Positions 20,937 through 31,273 of a stretch of 64,000 bases of DNA are shown here, piece by piece. A program made the position numbers and the translations under genes. The stretch comes from Pseudomonas argentinensis. GTDB taxonomy: Bacteria > Pseudomonadota > Gammaproteobacteria > Pseudomonadales > Pseudomonadaceae. The stretch covers positions 4,588,001 through 4,652,000 of the forward strand of contig NZ_CP056087.1 in assembly GCF_001839655.2 (NCBI RefSeq), in the 5' to 3' direction. Numbering within the stretch: position 1 is the stretch's first letter; the number at the start of each line of letters is the position of its first letter. The notes beneath the pieces are model-generated. The model saw only the letters and a list, made by a program, of their open reading frames with translations, searched no databases and had not been told where the DNA came from.

Positions 20937-20994
20937 CTGCCCGCTAAAAAGACAAAAAATCACAACCATCTGTTTTTAAAGGAAAAATAAAAAC

Positions 20995-21010
20995 TGGCAC
21001 GGCGAATGCT
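20995..21010 (+). promoter_or_regulatory. Sigma-54 (RpoN) promoter of crcZ
   Basis: TGGCACGGCGAATGCT matches the -24/-12 consensus: GG at 20996-20997 and GC at 21008-21009, exactly 12 bp apart. Transcription should begin near 21020. Confidence 0.88.
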
Positions 21011-21019
21011 TTATTTCTG

Positions 21020-21366
21020 GCACAACAACAATAACAAGCATGACCCACGATAATAAAAATAAGACGCAACGGCTTCAGCACAATAAGAACAAGATCGCGG
21101 AAGGCGCAGCTAACTGATTATTTTGGAGAGGATCGCCTCTCGGCTCCCCAGCCAGACAGACAACAACAATAAATGTCGACGGATACCACCCACGCGGTGA
21201 GATCCAGGGCCCGAGGTAGCGTCAGCATCCAAAATAATCCGTTCGCTCTTGCTCCCAGTCGGGAGGTACTCCGGATCCGATCCGGAAACAGGCATCCCAA
21301 CAAGAACAACAGCCTGCATAACAAGAACGACATGGCAACATTTATGGGGGAGCTTCGGCTCCCCCA
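21020..21366 (+). ncRNA. crcZ: CrcZ small regulatory RNA
   Basis: CrcZ sequesters Hfq (with Crc) and so relieves catabolite repression. This stretch lies between cbrB and pcnB, the position of crcZ in other pseudomonads, and starts behind a sigma-54 promoter. It contains at least five clusters of the Hfq distal-face motif AANAANAA: about 21024-21037, 21055-21062, 21082-21092, 21162-21172, 21299-21309 and 21320-21327. A strong hairpin GGGGGAGC-TTCG-GCTCCCCC at 21346-21365 probably marks the 3' end, although no T tract follows. The predicted length of about 347 nt is somewhat shorter than the roughly 400 nt I recall for PAO1, so the 3' end could lie further on. Confidence 0.88.
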
Positions 21367-21490
21367 GTCGTATCCCGCCCGGCCTGCCCGCCTCCCCGCT
21401 TACGCCTCACTGTCACCTAATGCTAGAATCCGCGCTATTTCTGCGCCTTTCCATTATTCTGGCCGCTCAATTCGTCATACAGTGCCCTCC

Positions 21491-22882
21491 ATGCTGAAAA
21501 AGCTGTTCCAGTCCTTTCGCTCGCCGCTGCGCCGTGCGCACCAGCCCCACAGCACACCGCACGTGCTGAACAACAACCAGCACCCGATCCAGCGCGGGCA
21601 GATCAGCCGCCACGCCATCAGCGTGGTCGAGCGCCTGCAGAACGCCGGCTACGAGGCCTACCTGGTTGGCGGTTGCGTGCGCGACCTGCTGCTGGGCATC
21701 GAGCCCAAGGATTTCGACGTCGCTACCAGCGCCACGCCGGAGCAGGTCAGGGCCGAGTTTCGCAATGCTCGGGTGATCGGCCGCCGTTTCAAGCTGGTGC
21801 ATGTGCACTTTGGCCGCGAGATCATCGAAACCGCCACCTTCCGCGCCAATCACCCGGAAGGCGACGAGGAAGAGAACAGCAACCAGTCCTCGCGCAACGA
21901 AAGCGGCCGCATCCTGCGCGACAACGTGTACGGCACCCTGGAAGACGACGCCCAGCGCCGTGACTTCACCATCAACGCGCTGTACTACGATCCGGTTTCC
22001 GAGCGGATTCTCGACTACGCCAACGGCATGCACGACATCCGCAACAACCTGGTGCGGCTGATCGGCAACCCCACCCAGCGTTATCAGGAAGACCCGGTGC
22101 GCATGCTGCGCGCCGTGCGCTTCGCCGCCAAGCTGGACTTCGACATCGAGAAGCACAGCGCCGACCCCATCCATGACCTGGCGCCCCTGCTGGGCGGCAT
22201 TCCCGCCGCGCGCCTGTTCGATGAAGTGCTCAAGCTGTTTCTCAGCGGCTACGCCATCTACACCTACGACCTGCTGGTCGACTACGGCCTGTTCGGCCAG
22301 CTGTTCCCGGCCAGCGCCGCGGCGCTGCGGCAGAACCCGGAATACACCGACACGCTGATCCGCAATGCGCTGGACAACACCGACCTGCGCATCCATCAGG
22401 GCAAGCCGGTGACCCCGGCCTTCCTGTTCGCCGCCCTGCTCTGGCCGGCCCTGCCAGCGCGGGTGATTCGCCTGCAGGAACGCGGCATGCCGGCCATTCC
22501 GGCCATGCAGGAAGCCGCCCACGAGCTGATCGCCGAGCAGTGCCAGCGCATCGCCGTACCGAAGCGTTTCACCCTGCCGATCCGCGAAATCTGGGACATG
22601 CAGGAGCGCCTGCCACGGCGCAGCGGCAAGCGCGCCGACCTGCTGCTGGAGAATCCTCGCTTTCGCGCCGGCTACGACTTCCTGTTGCTGCGCGAAAGTG
22701 CTGGCGAGCAAACCGGCGGCCTGGGCGAATGGTGGACCGACTACCAGGACGCCAGTGACAGTGATCGTCGGGTGATGATCCGCAACCTGTCAGGCAAGGA
22801 CGAGGCCGGCAGCGCGCCGCGCAAGCGCCGTCGCAGTGGCGGCGCCAAGCGCAAGCGCACGCCCCAGGGCGGCGGCGAGTAA
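21491..22882 (+). CDS. pcnB: Poly(A) polymerase I
   Basis: PcnB adds 3' poly(A) tails that promote RNA decay. The 463 residues show the nucleotidyltransferase signature GGCVRDLLLG at 60-69 followed by the DFD metal-binding motif (74-76), the RNA/head domain (RRDFTINALYYDP), and a basic Lys/Arg/Gly-rich C-terminal tail typical of the proteobacterial enzyme. The ATG at 21491 is right for the family. The frame stays open upstream through crcZ, but that extension overlaps the sRNA and has no coding character. folK starts 3 bp after the stop. Confidence 0.96.
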   Translation: MLKKLFQSFRSPLRRAHQPHSTPHVLNNNQHPIQRGQISRHAISVVERLQNAGYEAYLVGGCVRDLLLGIEPKDFDVATSATPEQVRAEFRNARVIGRRFKLVHVHFGREIIETATFRANHPEGDEEENSNQSSRNESGRILRDNVYGTLEDDAQRRDFTINALYYDPVSERILDYANGMHDIRNNLVRLIGNPTQRYQEDPVRMLRAVRFAAKLDFDIEKHSADPIHDLAPLLGGIPAARLFDEVLKLFLSGYAIYTYDLLVDYGLFGQLFPASAAALRQNPEYTDTLIRNALDNTDLRIHQGKPVTPAFLFAALLWPALPARVIRLQERGMPAIPAMQEAAHELIAEQCQRIAVPKRFTLPIREIWDMQERLPRRSGKRADLLLENPRFRAGYDFLLLRESAGEQTGGLGEWWTDYQDASDSDRRVMIRNLSGKDEAGSAPRKRRRSGGAKRKRTPQGGGE

Positions 22883-22885
22883 CTG

Positions 22886-23368
22886 ATGGAACGCGCCTAT
22901 ATCGGCCTGGGCAGCAACCTGGCCGAACCCGCCGAGCAGTTGCGCCAGGCACTCGTGGCGCTGGAGCAGCTGTCGCACACCCGCCTGGCAGCGGTGTCTT
23001 CCTTGTATGTCAGCGACTCGCTGCTGCCCGGCCAGCCCCGCTACACCAACGCCGTCGCCGCCCTGGATACCGAGCTGCAACCGCTGCAGTTGCTCGATGC
23101 CCTGCAGGCCATCGAGCTGGATCAGGGCCGCGAGCGCATTGAGCGCTGGGGGCCGCGCACCCTGGATCTGGACATCCTGCTGTTCGGCCAGCGGCTGATC
23201 GACGAGCCACGCCTGCGCGTGCCGCACTACCATATGCACGCCCGCGCCTTCGTGCTCTATCCCCTGGCGGAGATCGCCACCGACGATCTGCAACTACCCG
23301 ACGGCCGCCCCCTCAGCGAGCTGCTGGCGGCCTGTCCATTCGAGGGCCTGGAGCGTCTCACGCCCTGA
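22886..23368 (+). CDS. folK: 2-amino-4-hydroxy-6-hydroxymethyldihydropteridine pyrophosphokinase
   Basis: HPPK transfers pyrophosphate from ATP to the pterin in folate synthesis. The 160-residue protein starts MERAYIGLGSNLAEP and contains the family signature GPRTLDLDILLFG with the two magnesium-binding Asp residues. It lies 3 bp after pcnB, so the two are co-transcribed. It is followed by 210 bp before panB. Confidence 0.96.
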   Translation: MERAYIGLGSNLAEPAEQLRQALVALEQLSHTRLAAVSSLYVSDSLLPGQPRYTNAVAALDTELQPLQLLDALQAIELDQGRERIERWGPRTLDLDILLFGQRLIDEPRLRVPHYHMHARAFVLYPLAEIATDDLQLPDGRPLSELLAACPFEGLERLTP

Positions 23369-23578
23369 CGCCAGTGGCCGTGCCCCTAGCGGTAACGTCG
23401 TAACAGCGCGGTAACACATTCGATTGACTTGCGCCCCTGCCATCGGGACTATAGCCACCCATTGCCCCTGCCGGGGCCACATTGAAGCAGCCCCGCTGCC
23501 CCTTCGATGCCAACGTGAACCTGCTCCACGAGAGCCTGCATGAACAGGCCCGCACAGGTTCCGAGTGAGGATACGTTC
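23369..23578 (+). promoter_or_regulatory. folK-panB intergenic region with three GTAAC repeats
   Basis: No gene is present. GTAAC occurs three times in 24 bp (23392-23396, 23400-23404, 23411-23415), followed by a possible promoter TTGACT at 23424-23429 with weak -10 candidates near 23447-23455. GAGG upstream of the start at 23579 is the panB ribosome-binding site. The same GTAAC pentamer flanks the crcZ promoter, which may be coincidence. Confidence 0.35.
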
Positions 23579-24379
23579 ATGCCTGATGTAACCCTGACCA
23601 CCCTGCGCGCTCTCAAGCAGAAGGGTGAGAAAATCACCATGCTGACCTGTTACGACGCCACCTTCGCCGATGCCTGCAGCAAGGCCGGGGTCGAAGTGCT
23701 GCTGATCGGCGACTCGCTGGGCATGGTGCTGCAGGGGCATGACAGCACCCTGCCGGTGAGCATGGCCGATACCGTCTACCACACGGCCAGCGTCAAGCGC
23801 GGCAATGCCGGCGCGCTGATCGTCGCCGATCTGCCGTTCATGGCCAATGCCACCCTGGAGCAGACCCTGCACAACTCGGGCCTGCTGATGCAGGCCGGCG
23901 CCCACATGATCAAGGTCGAAGGCGCCGCCTGGCTGGCCGAGTCCATCAGCAAGCTGGCCGAACGTGGCGTGCCGGTATGCGCCCACATGGGCCTGACGCC
24001 CCAGGCGGTGAACATCCTCGGCGGTTACAAGGTCCAGGGCCGTGAACACCACCAGGCGCGCCAGATGGTCGCCGATGCCATCGCCCTGGAACAGGCGGGC
24101 GCCGCCATGCTGTTGCTCGAATGCGTGCCGAGCGACCTGGCCGGCGAAATCAGCCGCACGGTGAAGGTACCGGTGATCGGCATCGGCGCCGGCCCGCAGA
24201 CCGACGGCCAGGTGCTGGTGCTGCACGACATGCTCGGCCTGTCGCTGAGCGGCCGGGTGGCCAAGTTCGTGAAGAACTTCATGAGCGGCCAGGCGAGCAT
24301 CCAGGATGCCCTCTCTGCCTATGTAAGAGAGGTCAAGGCGGTCAGCTTCCCCGCCGCCGAGCACGGATTCTCCGCATGA
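23579..24379 (+). CDS. panB: 3-methyl-2-oxobutanoate hydroxymethyltransferase
   Basis: PanB makes ketopantoate from 2-oxoisovalerate and methylene-THF, the first step of pantothenate synthesis. The 266 residues have the family motifs [28 protein letters not shown] and [20 protein letters not shown]. The ATG at 23579 was chosen for its GAGG ribosome-binding site; an ATG 39 bp upstream would add residues absent from the family. The stop overlaps panC as ATGA. Confidence 0.97.
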   Translation: MPDVTLTTLRALKQKGEKITMLTCYDATFADACSKAGVEVLLIGDSLGMVLQGHDSTLPVSMADTVYHTASVKRGNAGALIVADLPFMANATLEQTLHNSGLLMQAGAHMIKVEGAAWLAESISKLAERGVPVCAHMGLTPQAVNILGGYKVQGREHHQARQMVADAIALEQAGAAMLLLECVPSDLAGEISRTVKVPVIGIGAGPQTDGQVLVLHDMLGLSLSGRVAKFVKNFMSGQASIQDALSAYVREVKAVSFPAAEHGFSA

Positions 24380-25236
24380 ACACCATCAAGACCGTGCGCG
24401 AGCTGCGCGCCGCCGTCGCCCAGGCCCGTAAGGAAGGCAAGCGGATCGGCCTGGTGCCGACCATGGGCAACCTGCACGCCGGCCACGCCGCCCTGGTGGA
24501 AAAAGCCGCGCAGCGCGCCGATTTCGTGGTTGCCAGCATCTTCGTCAACCCGATGCAGTTTGGCCTTGCCGAGGATCTCGACAAGTACCCGCGCACCCTG
24601 CAGGCCGACCAGCAGCGCCTGGTCGACGCGGGCTGCCATCTGCTGTTCCACCCGGATGTCGAGGAAATGTACCCCGGTGGCATGGGCGAGCAGACGCGGG
24701 TCAGCGTGCCCGGCGTGTCCGAAGGTCTGTGCGGTGCCAGCCGCCCCGGGCATTTCGAAGGCGTGGCCACCGTGGTGACCAAACTGTTCAACATGGTGCA
24801 ACCGGATCTCGCCATATTCGGCCAGAAGGACTTCCAGCAACTGGCGGTGATCCGCACCCTGGTGCGCGACCTGAACATGCCGATCGAAATCATCGGCGAG
24901 CCGACGGTACGCGCCGAGAGCGGCCTGGCGCTGTCCTCGCGCAACGGCTACCTCAGCGACGATCAGCGGGCGACCGCCAGCGTACTCTATCGCTCGCTCA
25001 AGCATATCGCCCAAGCCATCCAGGGCGGCGAACGCGATCTGCCCAAACTGCTTGCCGACGCCCAGCGCCAGCATGCCGCTGCGGGCCTGCGCGCCGATTA
25101 CCTGGAAGTGCGCGAGGCCCAGAGCCTGCGCGCGGTCAGCCCTGGCGATCGCGAACTGGTGGTGCTGGTGGCGGCTTACCTGGGTAACACGCGACTGATC
25201 GACAACCTGAGTTTTACCCTGGATCAGGGCTACTGA
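24376..25236 (+). CDS. panC: Pantothenate synthetase
   Basis: PanC joins pantoate and beta-alanine using ATP. In the 286-residue protein the nucleotide-binding [14 protein letters not shown] (HIGH-type) is near residue 27 and [13 protein letters not shown] near residue 150. It is coupled to panB by a 4-bp overlap. In PAO1 panD, which makes beta-alanine, follows panC; here a terminator and then pgi follow, so panD is not in this operon. Confidence 0.97.
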   Translation: MNTIKTVRELRAAVAQARKEGKRIGLVPTMGNLHAGHAALVEKAAQRADFVVASIFVNPMQFGLAEDLDKYPRTLQADQQRLVDAGCHLLFHPDVEEMYPGGMGEQTRVSVPGVSEGLCGASRPGHFEGVATVVTKLFNMVQPDLAIFGQKDFQQLAVIRTLVRDLNMPIEIIGEPTVRAESGLALSSRNGYLSDDQRATASVLYRSLKHIAQAIQGGERDLPKLLADAQRQHAAAGLRADYLEVREAQSLRAVSPGDRELVVLVAAYLGNTRLIDNLSFTLDQGY

Positions 25237-25259
25237 AACCGTTCTGCACGCGTACACTG

Positions 25260-25287
25260 AAAAGCCCGGACAATCAGCCGGGCTTTT
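25260..25287 (+). terminator. Terminator of panBC
   Basis: The stem AAGCCCGG/CCGGGCTT with an 8-nt loop is followed by TTTTT, 24 bp after the panC stop. Confidence 0.92.
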
Positions 25288-25340
25288 TAATGCTTGAGTC
25301 TCTAGCAAACCGCCAACCGAAGCCTCAACAAGGATGCCCC

Positions 25341-27005
25341 ATGGCGTATCACCATCAGCCGCTCGATGTTCTTGCCCTTCCCACCTGGCAGGCGCTGCAG
25401 CAGCACCGCCAGGCCATGCAGCATTTCAGCATGCGCGATGCCTTTGCCGCCGACCCACGGCGTTTCGAGCAGTTTTCCCTGAGCAGCTGCGGGCTGTTTC
25501 TCGATTATTCGAAGAACCTGGCCAACGACCAGACCATCGCCCTGCTGATGGCATTGGCCCGCGAAGTCGGTCTTGAGCAGTCGATCCGCGCCATGTTCGA
25601 CGGCGAGAAACTCAATGCTTCGGAAGGCCGCCCGGCGTTGCACACCGCCCTGCGCCGGCCGCTGGGCGACAAGGTGCTGGTCGACGGCGTCGATGTGATG
25701 CCCCAGGTGCAGCGCGTGCTGCAGCAGATGACCGAGCTGGTCGGGCGCATTCACAGCGGCCTGTGGCGCGGCTATACCGAGAAGCCGATCACCGATGTGG
25801 TGAACATCGGCATCGGCGGCTCCTTCCTCGGCCCGCAGCTGGTCTCCGAGGCACTGCTACCATTCGCCCAGCGCGGCGTGCGCTGCCATTACCTGGCCAA
25901 TATCGACGGCAGCGAGTTCCATGAGCTATCGGCCAAGCTGCAGGCGGAAACCACCCTGTTCATCGTCTCGTCGAAATCCTTCGGCACCCTGGAAACCCTG
26001 AAGAACGCCCAGGCGGCGCGCGGCTGGTATCTGGCCCAGGGCGGCTCGGAGGCCGAGCTGTACCGCCACTTCATCGCCGTGTCGAGCAACCGCGAGGCAG
26101 CGGTGAGCTTCGGCATCCGCGAGGAAAACATCTTTCCGATGTGGGACTGGGTGGGCGGGCGTTATTCGCTGTGGTCGGCCATCGGTTTGCCGATCGCCCT
26201 GTCCATCGGCATGTCCAACTTCAAGGAGCTGCTGGCCGGCGCCTACAGCATGGACATGCATTTCAAGACCGCGCCGTTCGAGCAGAACATGCCGATCCTC
26301 CTGGCCCTGCTGGGCATCTGGTACGGCAACTTCTGGGATGCCCAGAGCCAGGCGATCCTGCCCTACGACCACTACCTGCGCAACATCACCAAGCACCTGC
26401 AGCAGCTGGACATGGAGTCCAACGGCAAGCGCGTGCGCCAGGATGGCAGCCCGGTGGGTGGCGCCACCGGCCCGGTGATCTGGGGCGGTGTGGGCTGCAA
26501 CGGCCAGCACGCCTACCACCAGTTGCTGCACCAGGGCACCCAATTGATTCCGGCGGACTTTATCGTGCCGGTGGTCAGCTTCAATCCGGTTGCCGACCAC
26601 CACCAGTGGCTGTACGCCAACTGCTTGTCGCAGAGCCAGGCGCTGATGCTCGGCAAATCCCGCGAGGAGGCGGAAGCCGAACTGCGCGCCAAGGGCATGG
26701 GCGAGGACGACGTGCAGCGCCTGGCGCCGCACAAGGTGATTCCCGGCAACCGGCCGAGCAATACCCTGGTGCTGGAGCGCATCAGCCCGCGTCGTCTCGG
26801 CGCCCTGGTGGCGCTGTACGAGCACAAGGTGTTCGCCCAGAGCGCCATCTGGGGCATCAACGCCTTCGATCAGTGGGGCGTGGAGCTCGGCAAGGAGCTG
26901 GGCAAGGGGGTCTACTCGCGCATGGTCGGCAGCGAGCAAGCCAGCGCCGAAGACGGCTCCACCCAGGGGCTGATCAACTACTTCCGTGGTCGCCACCGCG
27001 GCTGA
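25341..27005 (+). CDS. pgi: Glucose-6-phosphate isomerase
   Basis: Pgi interconverts glucose-6-phosphate and fructose-6-phosphate. The 554 residues, the usual length, include the phosphosugar-binding [14 protein letters not shown], the PGI signature [14 protein letters not shown] and, towards the C terminus, [14 protein letters not shown]. The ATG at 25341 starts [16 protein letters not shown]; an earlier ATG in the same frame lies within the terminator region and is rejected. Confidence 0.97.
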   Translation: MAYHHQPLDVLALPTWQALQQHRQAMQHFSMRDAFAADPRRFEQFSLSSCGLFLDYSKNLANDQTIALLMALAREVGLEQSIRAMFDGEKLNASEGRPALHTALRRPLGDKVLVDGVDVMPQVQRVLQQMTELVGRIHSGLWRGYTEKPITDVVNIGIGGSFLGPQLVSEALLPFAQRGVRCHYLANIDGSEFHELSAKLQAETTLFIVSSKSFGTLETLKNAQAARGWYLAQGGSEAELYRHFIAVSSNREAAVSFGIREENIFPMWDWVGGRYSLWSAIGLPIALSIGMSNFKELLAGAYSMDMHFKTAPFEQNMPILLALLGIWYGNFWDAQSQAILPYDHYLRNITKHLQQLDMESNGKRVRQDGSPVGGATGPVIWGGVGCNGQHAYHQLLHQGTQLIPADFIVPVVSFNPVADHHQWLYANCLSQSQALMLGKSREEAEAELRAKGMGEDDVQRLAPHKVIPGNRPSNTLVLERISPRRLGALVALYEHKVFAQSAIWGINAFDQWGVELGKELGKGVYSRMVGSEQASAEDGSTQGLINYFRGRHRG

Positions 27006-27011
27006 TATTTG

Positions 27012-27040
27012 TTGCAGGCGCCCATTGCCGGCGCCTGCAA
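27012..27040 (+). terminator. Hairpin downstream of pgi
   Basis: A perfect 11-bp stem (TTGCAGGCGCC/GGCGCCTGCAA) with a 7-nt loop lies 7 bp after the pgi stop. No T tract follows, so it is either a weak terminator or an mRNA 3'-end stabiliser. Confidence 0.6.
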
Positions 27041-27108
27041 TACGTTGAACCACTCTTGGTCTCGCCCTAAAACTTGGCTGCTACCCTTAGTGTCTATTGC
27101 AGACATAT

Positions 27109-27120
27109 AACAACAAGGGT
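27109..27120 (+). promoter_or_regulatory. Putative Hfq/Crc target site on the acs ribosome-binding site
   Basis: AACAACAA (27109-27116) runs straight into the Shine-Dalgarno AAGGG, 9 bp before the acs ATG. It matches the AANAANAA motif bound by Hfq with Crc in catabolite repression, so binding would block ribosome entry. acs is a known type of Crc target in pseudomonads. The match is seen; its function is inferred. Confidence 0.6.
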
Positions 27121-27128
27121 AACCCGCC

Positions 27129-29066
<1,938 letters not shown>

Positions 29067-29088
29067 CGACCGCTCCCGGGCGCTCTAG

Positions 29089-29127
29089 GGCCTGTTAACA
29101 CTGCCGCACGACCGCGCCGGAGCCCGG
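29089..29127 (+). repeat. Partial copy of the GGGCCTGTTAAC palindromic element
   Basis: About 39 bp match the left part of the 68-bp element at 12447-12514 with only three or four differences, including CCGCACGACCGCGCCGGAGC. The right inverted repeat is missing, so this is a truncated or solo end. CTAG precedes it, as at the other copy. Confidence 0.6.
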
Positions 29128-29207
29128 CATGGAGCGCCGCGATACCCGGCACATCCGCCATTGTGGCCGGACTTGTGGCCAGCATCCGCGCGCATTAGGC
29201 TCGCGCC

Positions 29208-30083
29208 ATGGAAATCATTCGCCGCCGTATCGAACAGCAAGCCCTGAGCCTGAGCGGCATTTCTCTCGGCCAGATCGACTTCGAAAACCCCAAGGGCGAC
29301 CCTGGCCTGTTCGGCCCGGAGGCGGTGTGCTGGCGTATCCACGGCGACTTCACCAGCATGCTGATCGGCGGTATCACCGCCCTGCTATTGCAGGCACTGC
29401 ATCCGCTGGCGCTGGCCGGGGTCTGGGATCACTCCAATTTTCGCGAAGACCTGCTCGGCCGTTTGCGCCGCACCGGCCAGTTCGTTTCCGGCACCACCTT
29501 CGCCAGCCGGGCCGACGCCGACTGGCTGATCGACAAGGTCAGGCGCATCCACCTGCATGTGGTCGGTACCGCGCCGGATGGCCGCCCCTACAGCGCCAGC
29601 GACCCCGAACTGCTGACCTGGGTACACGTGGCCGAGGTGCACAGTTTTCTGCAGGCGCATTTGCTTTATCTCAATCCGCAGATGAGCGGCGCCGATCAGG
29701 ATCGCTACTACGCCGAGATCGCCCTGGTGGCCGAACGCCTGGGCGCGCGCGACGTGCCACGCGACCGGGCGCAGATCGACAGCTACCTGCAGCGCATGCG
29801 AGGCCAGTTGCAGTGCGACGAACGCTCACGGGAAATCCTGCGCATCCTGCTGGCGGCACCTGCGCCCAGCCGGCTGGCCGCACCGGTTGGCAAGCTGTTT
29901 ATGCAGGCCGGTATCGACCTGTTGCCGGACTGGGCGCAGCGGATGCTCGACCACCCCATGACGCCGCTGCGCAGCCGCCTGGTACGCAGCGGCGTGCACG
30001 GCATCGCGCCGGTCATTCGCTGGGCGGTGCGCAGTGGCTCGCTGCACCGGTCGCGAATTCGCATGGGCCTGCCGCCGTACTGA
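29208..30083 (+). CDS. Oxygenase MpaB family protein (DUF2236)
   Basis: The 291-residue protein matches the DUF2236 family, which includes the fungal MpaB and latex-clearing rubber oxygenases. Typical features are VCWRIHGDFTSMLIGG, the conserved QALHPLALAGVWDHSNF with a candidate haem-ligand His, and the later TWVHVAEVHSFLQAHLL with two more His. There is no signal peptide. The substrate is unknown; most bacterial members are uncharacterised. It stands alone between acs and a methyltransferase gene. Confidence 0.88.
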   Translation: MEIIRRRIEQQALSLSGISLGQIDFENPKGDPGLFGPEAVCWRIHGDFTSMLIGGITALLLQALHPLALAGVWDHSNFREDLLGRLRRTGQFVSGTTFASRADADWLIDKVRRIHLHVVGTAPDGRPYSASDPELLTWVHVAEVHSFLQAHLLYLNPQMSGADQDRYYAEIALVAERLGARDVPRDRAQIDSYLQRMRGQLQCDERSREILRILLAAPAPSRLAAPVGKLFMQAGIDLLPDWAQRMLDHPMTPLRSRLVRSGVHGIAPVIRWAVRSGSLHRSRIRMGLPPY

Positions 30084-30179
30084 GCGTCCGGCAAGCCAGG
30101 CATGCAACGGGGACCCGGCAGGCGTTCAATGGATTCCGAGGGTGGTAGACTGCGCGCCCCTTTTCCACGAGTCGCCGCC

Positions 30180-31196
30180 ATGCCGTCTCTCGACCAGGCA
30201 GTGCGCGCCGCACTCGCCAATCGCCAAGCCCTGATCGCCGAACTGCACGGGCAGCAAACAAACTGCTATCGCCTGTTCCATGGCAGCCAGGAAGGCGCCG
30301 GTGGCCTGACCCTCGACCGCTACGGCCCGCAGCTGATGGTGCAGAGCTTTCACCAGACCCTGGGCCGCGACGAGCTGCTGGCCCTGCACGAGCAAGTCGA
30401 CGAAACCCTCGGGCTGCAGACACTGCTGGTCTACAACGACCGCTCCAGGGGCAACTCGCGCGTCGACCGCAGCGACCTGGTGTACAGCGCCGATGACGAC
30501 GCGCTGGTCGACCTGGTGGGTCGGGAATGGGGCCTGAACTACCGGGTTCGCGGCCGGCATGCCGGGCAGGACCCACTGCTGTTTCTCGACCTGCGCAACG
30601 CCCGCGGCTGGGTGCAGCGCCATAGCGCCGGGAAAAGCGTGCTCAACCTGTTCGCCTACACCTGCGGCGTGGGCTTGAACGCCGCCGCTGGCGGTGCCCG
30701 CGAGATAGTCAACCTCGACTTCGCCGAAGGCAACCTGGCGGTTGGCCGGGAGAATGGCGCACTCAACCCGAACCTGCCGGCCATGCAGTACGTGCAATCG
30801 GATTACTTCCCGGCGATCCGCCAGTGGGCCGGCCTGCCCATCGCTGCCCGGCGCGGCCAGAAACTGCCGAGCTACCCACGCCTGGAACAGCGCCAGTTCG
30901 ACCTGGTGTTTCTCGACCCGCCGGCCTGGGCCAAGAGCGCCTTTGGCACCGTCGACCTGCTGCGCGATTACCAGAGCCTGCTCAAGCCGGCGATTCTCGC
31001 CACCACCGAAGACGGCACCCTGGTGTGCTGCAACAACCTGGCGAAAGTCGCCATGGAAGAGTGGCGCGAGCAGGTGTTGCGTTGTGCCGCCAAGCTCGGT
31101 CGCCCGGTACGCGAGTACGAGCAATTGCAGCCGGCGCAGGACTTCCCTTCGCAGGATGGCAACCCGCCGCTGAAAACCCTGGTTCTGCATTTCTGA
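30180..31196 (+). CDS. Class I SAM-dependent methyltransferase (RlmI/RlmK-like)
   Basis: The 338 residues include a SAM-binding Rossmann domain with NLFAYTCGVGLNAAAGG (motif I), an acidic NLDFAEGN, and the catalytic-type DLVFLDPPAWAKS found in rRNA base methyltransferases such as RlmI and RlmK. The N-terminal part (TLDRYGPQLMVQSF) matches the RlmI-type substrate-binding domain rather than a THUMP domain. Probably an rRNA methyltransferase; the modified base cannot be told. The ATG at 30180 begins where family similarity starts. Confidence 0.85.
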   Translation: MPSLDQAVRAALANRQALIAELHGQQTNCYRLFHGSQEGAGGLTLDRYGPQLMVQSFHQTLGRDELLALHEQVDETLGLQTLLVYNDRSRGNSRVDRSDLVYSADDDALVDLVGREWGLNYRVRGRHAGQDPLLFLDLRNARGWVQRHSAGKSVLNLFAYTCGVGLNAAAGGAREIVNLDFAEGNLAVGRENGALNPNLPAMQYVQSDYFPAIRQWAGLPIAARRGQKLPSYPRLEQRQFDLVFLDPPAWAKSAFGTVDLLRDYQSLLKPAILATTEDGTLVCCNNLAKVAMEEWREQVLRCAAKLGRPVREYEQLQPAQDFPSQDGNPPLKTLVLHF

Positions 31197-31273
31197 TAAG
31201 CGGCCGCCTCCCGTGGAACCCAGGCCCCATGCCATAATCCAAGGCACTCCCGCCAGGAAGATGAAGCGAAACC

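Noticed and set aside
20995..21366. Possible CRISPR-like spacing of the AACAACAA clusters
   Set aside because: The repeats are short and irregularly spaced with no spacers; they are Hfq motifs in CrcZ. No CRISPR array exists in the window.
21173..21490. N-terminal extension of pcnB reaching back through the intergenic region
   Set aside because: It overlaps CrcZ, has no similarity to poly(A) polymerases, and the ATG at 21491 gives the normal length.
27071..27091. Possible sigma-54 promoter (TGGC...) upstream of acs
   Set aside because: The GC of the -12 element is missing at the required 12-bp distance.
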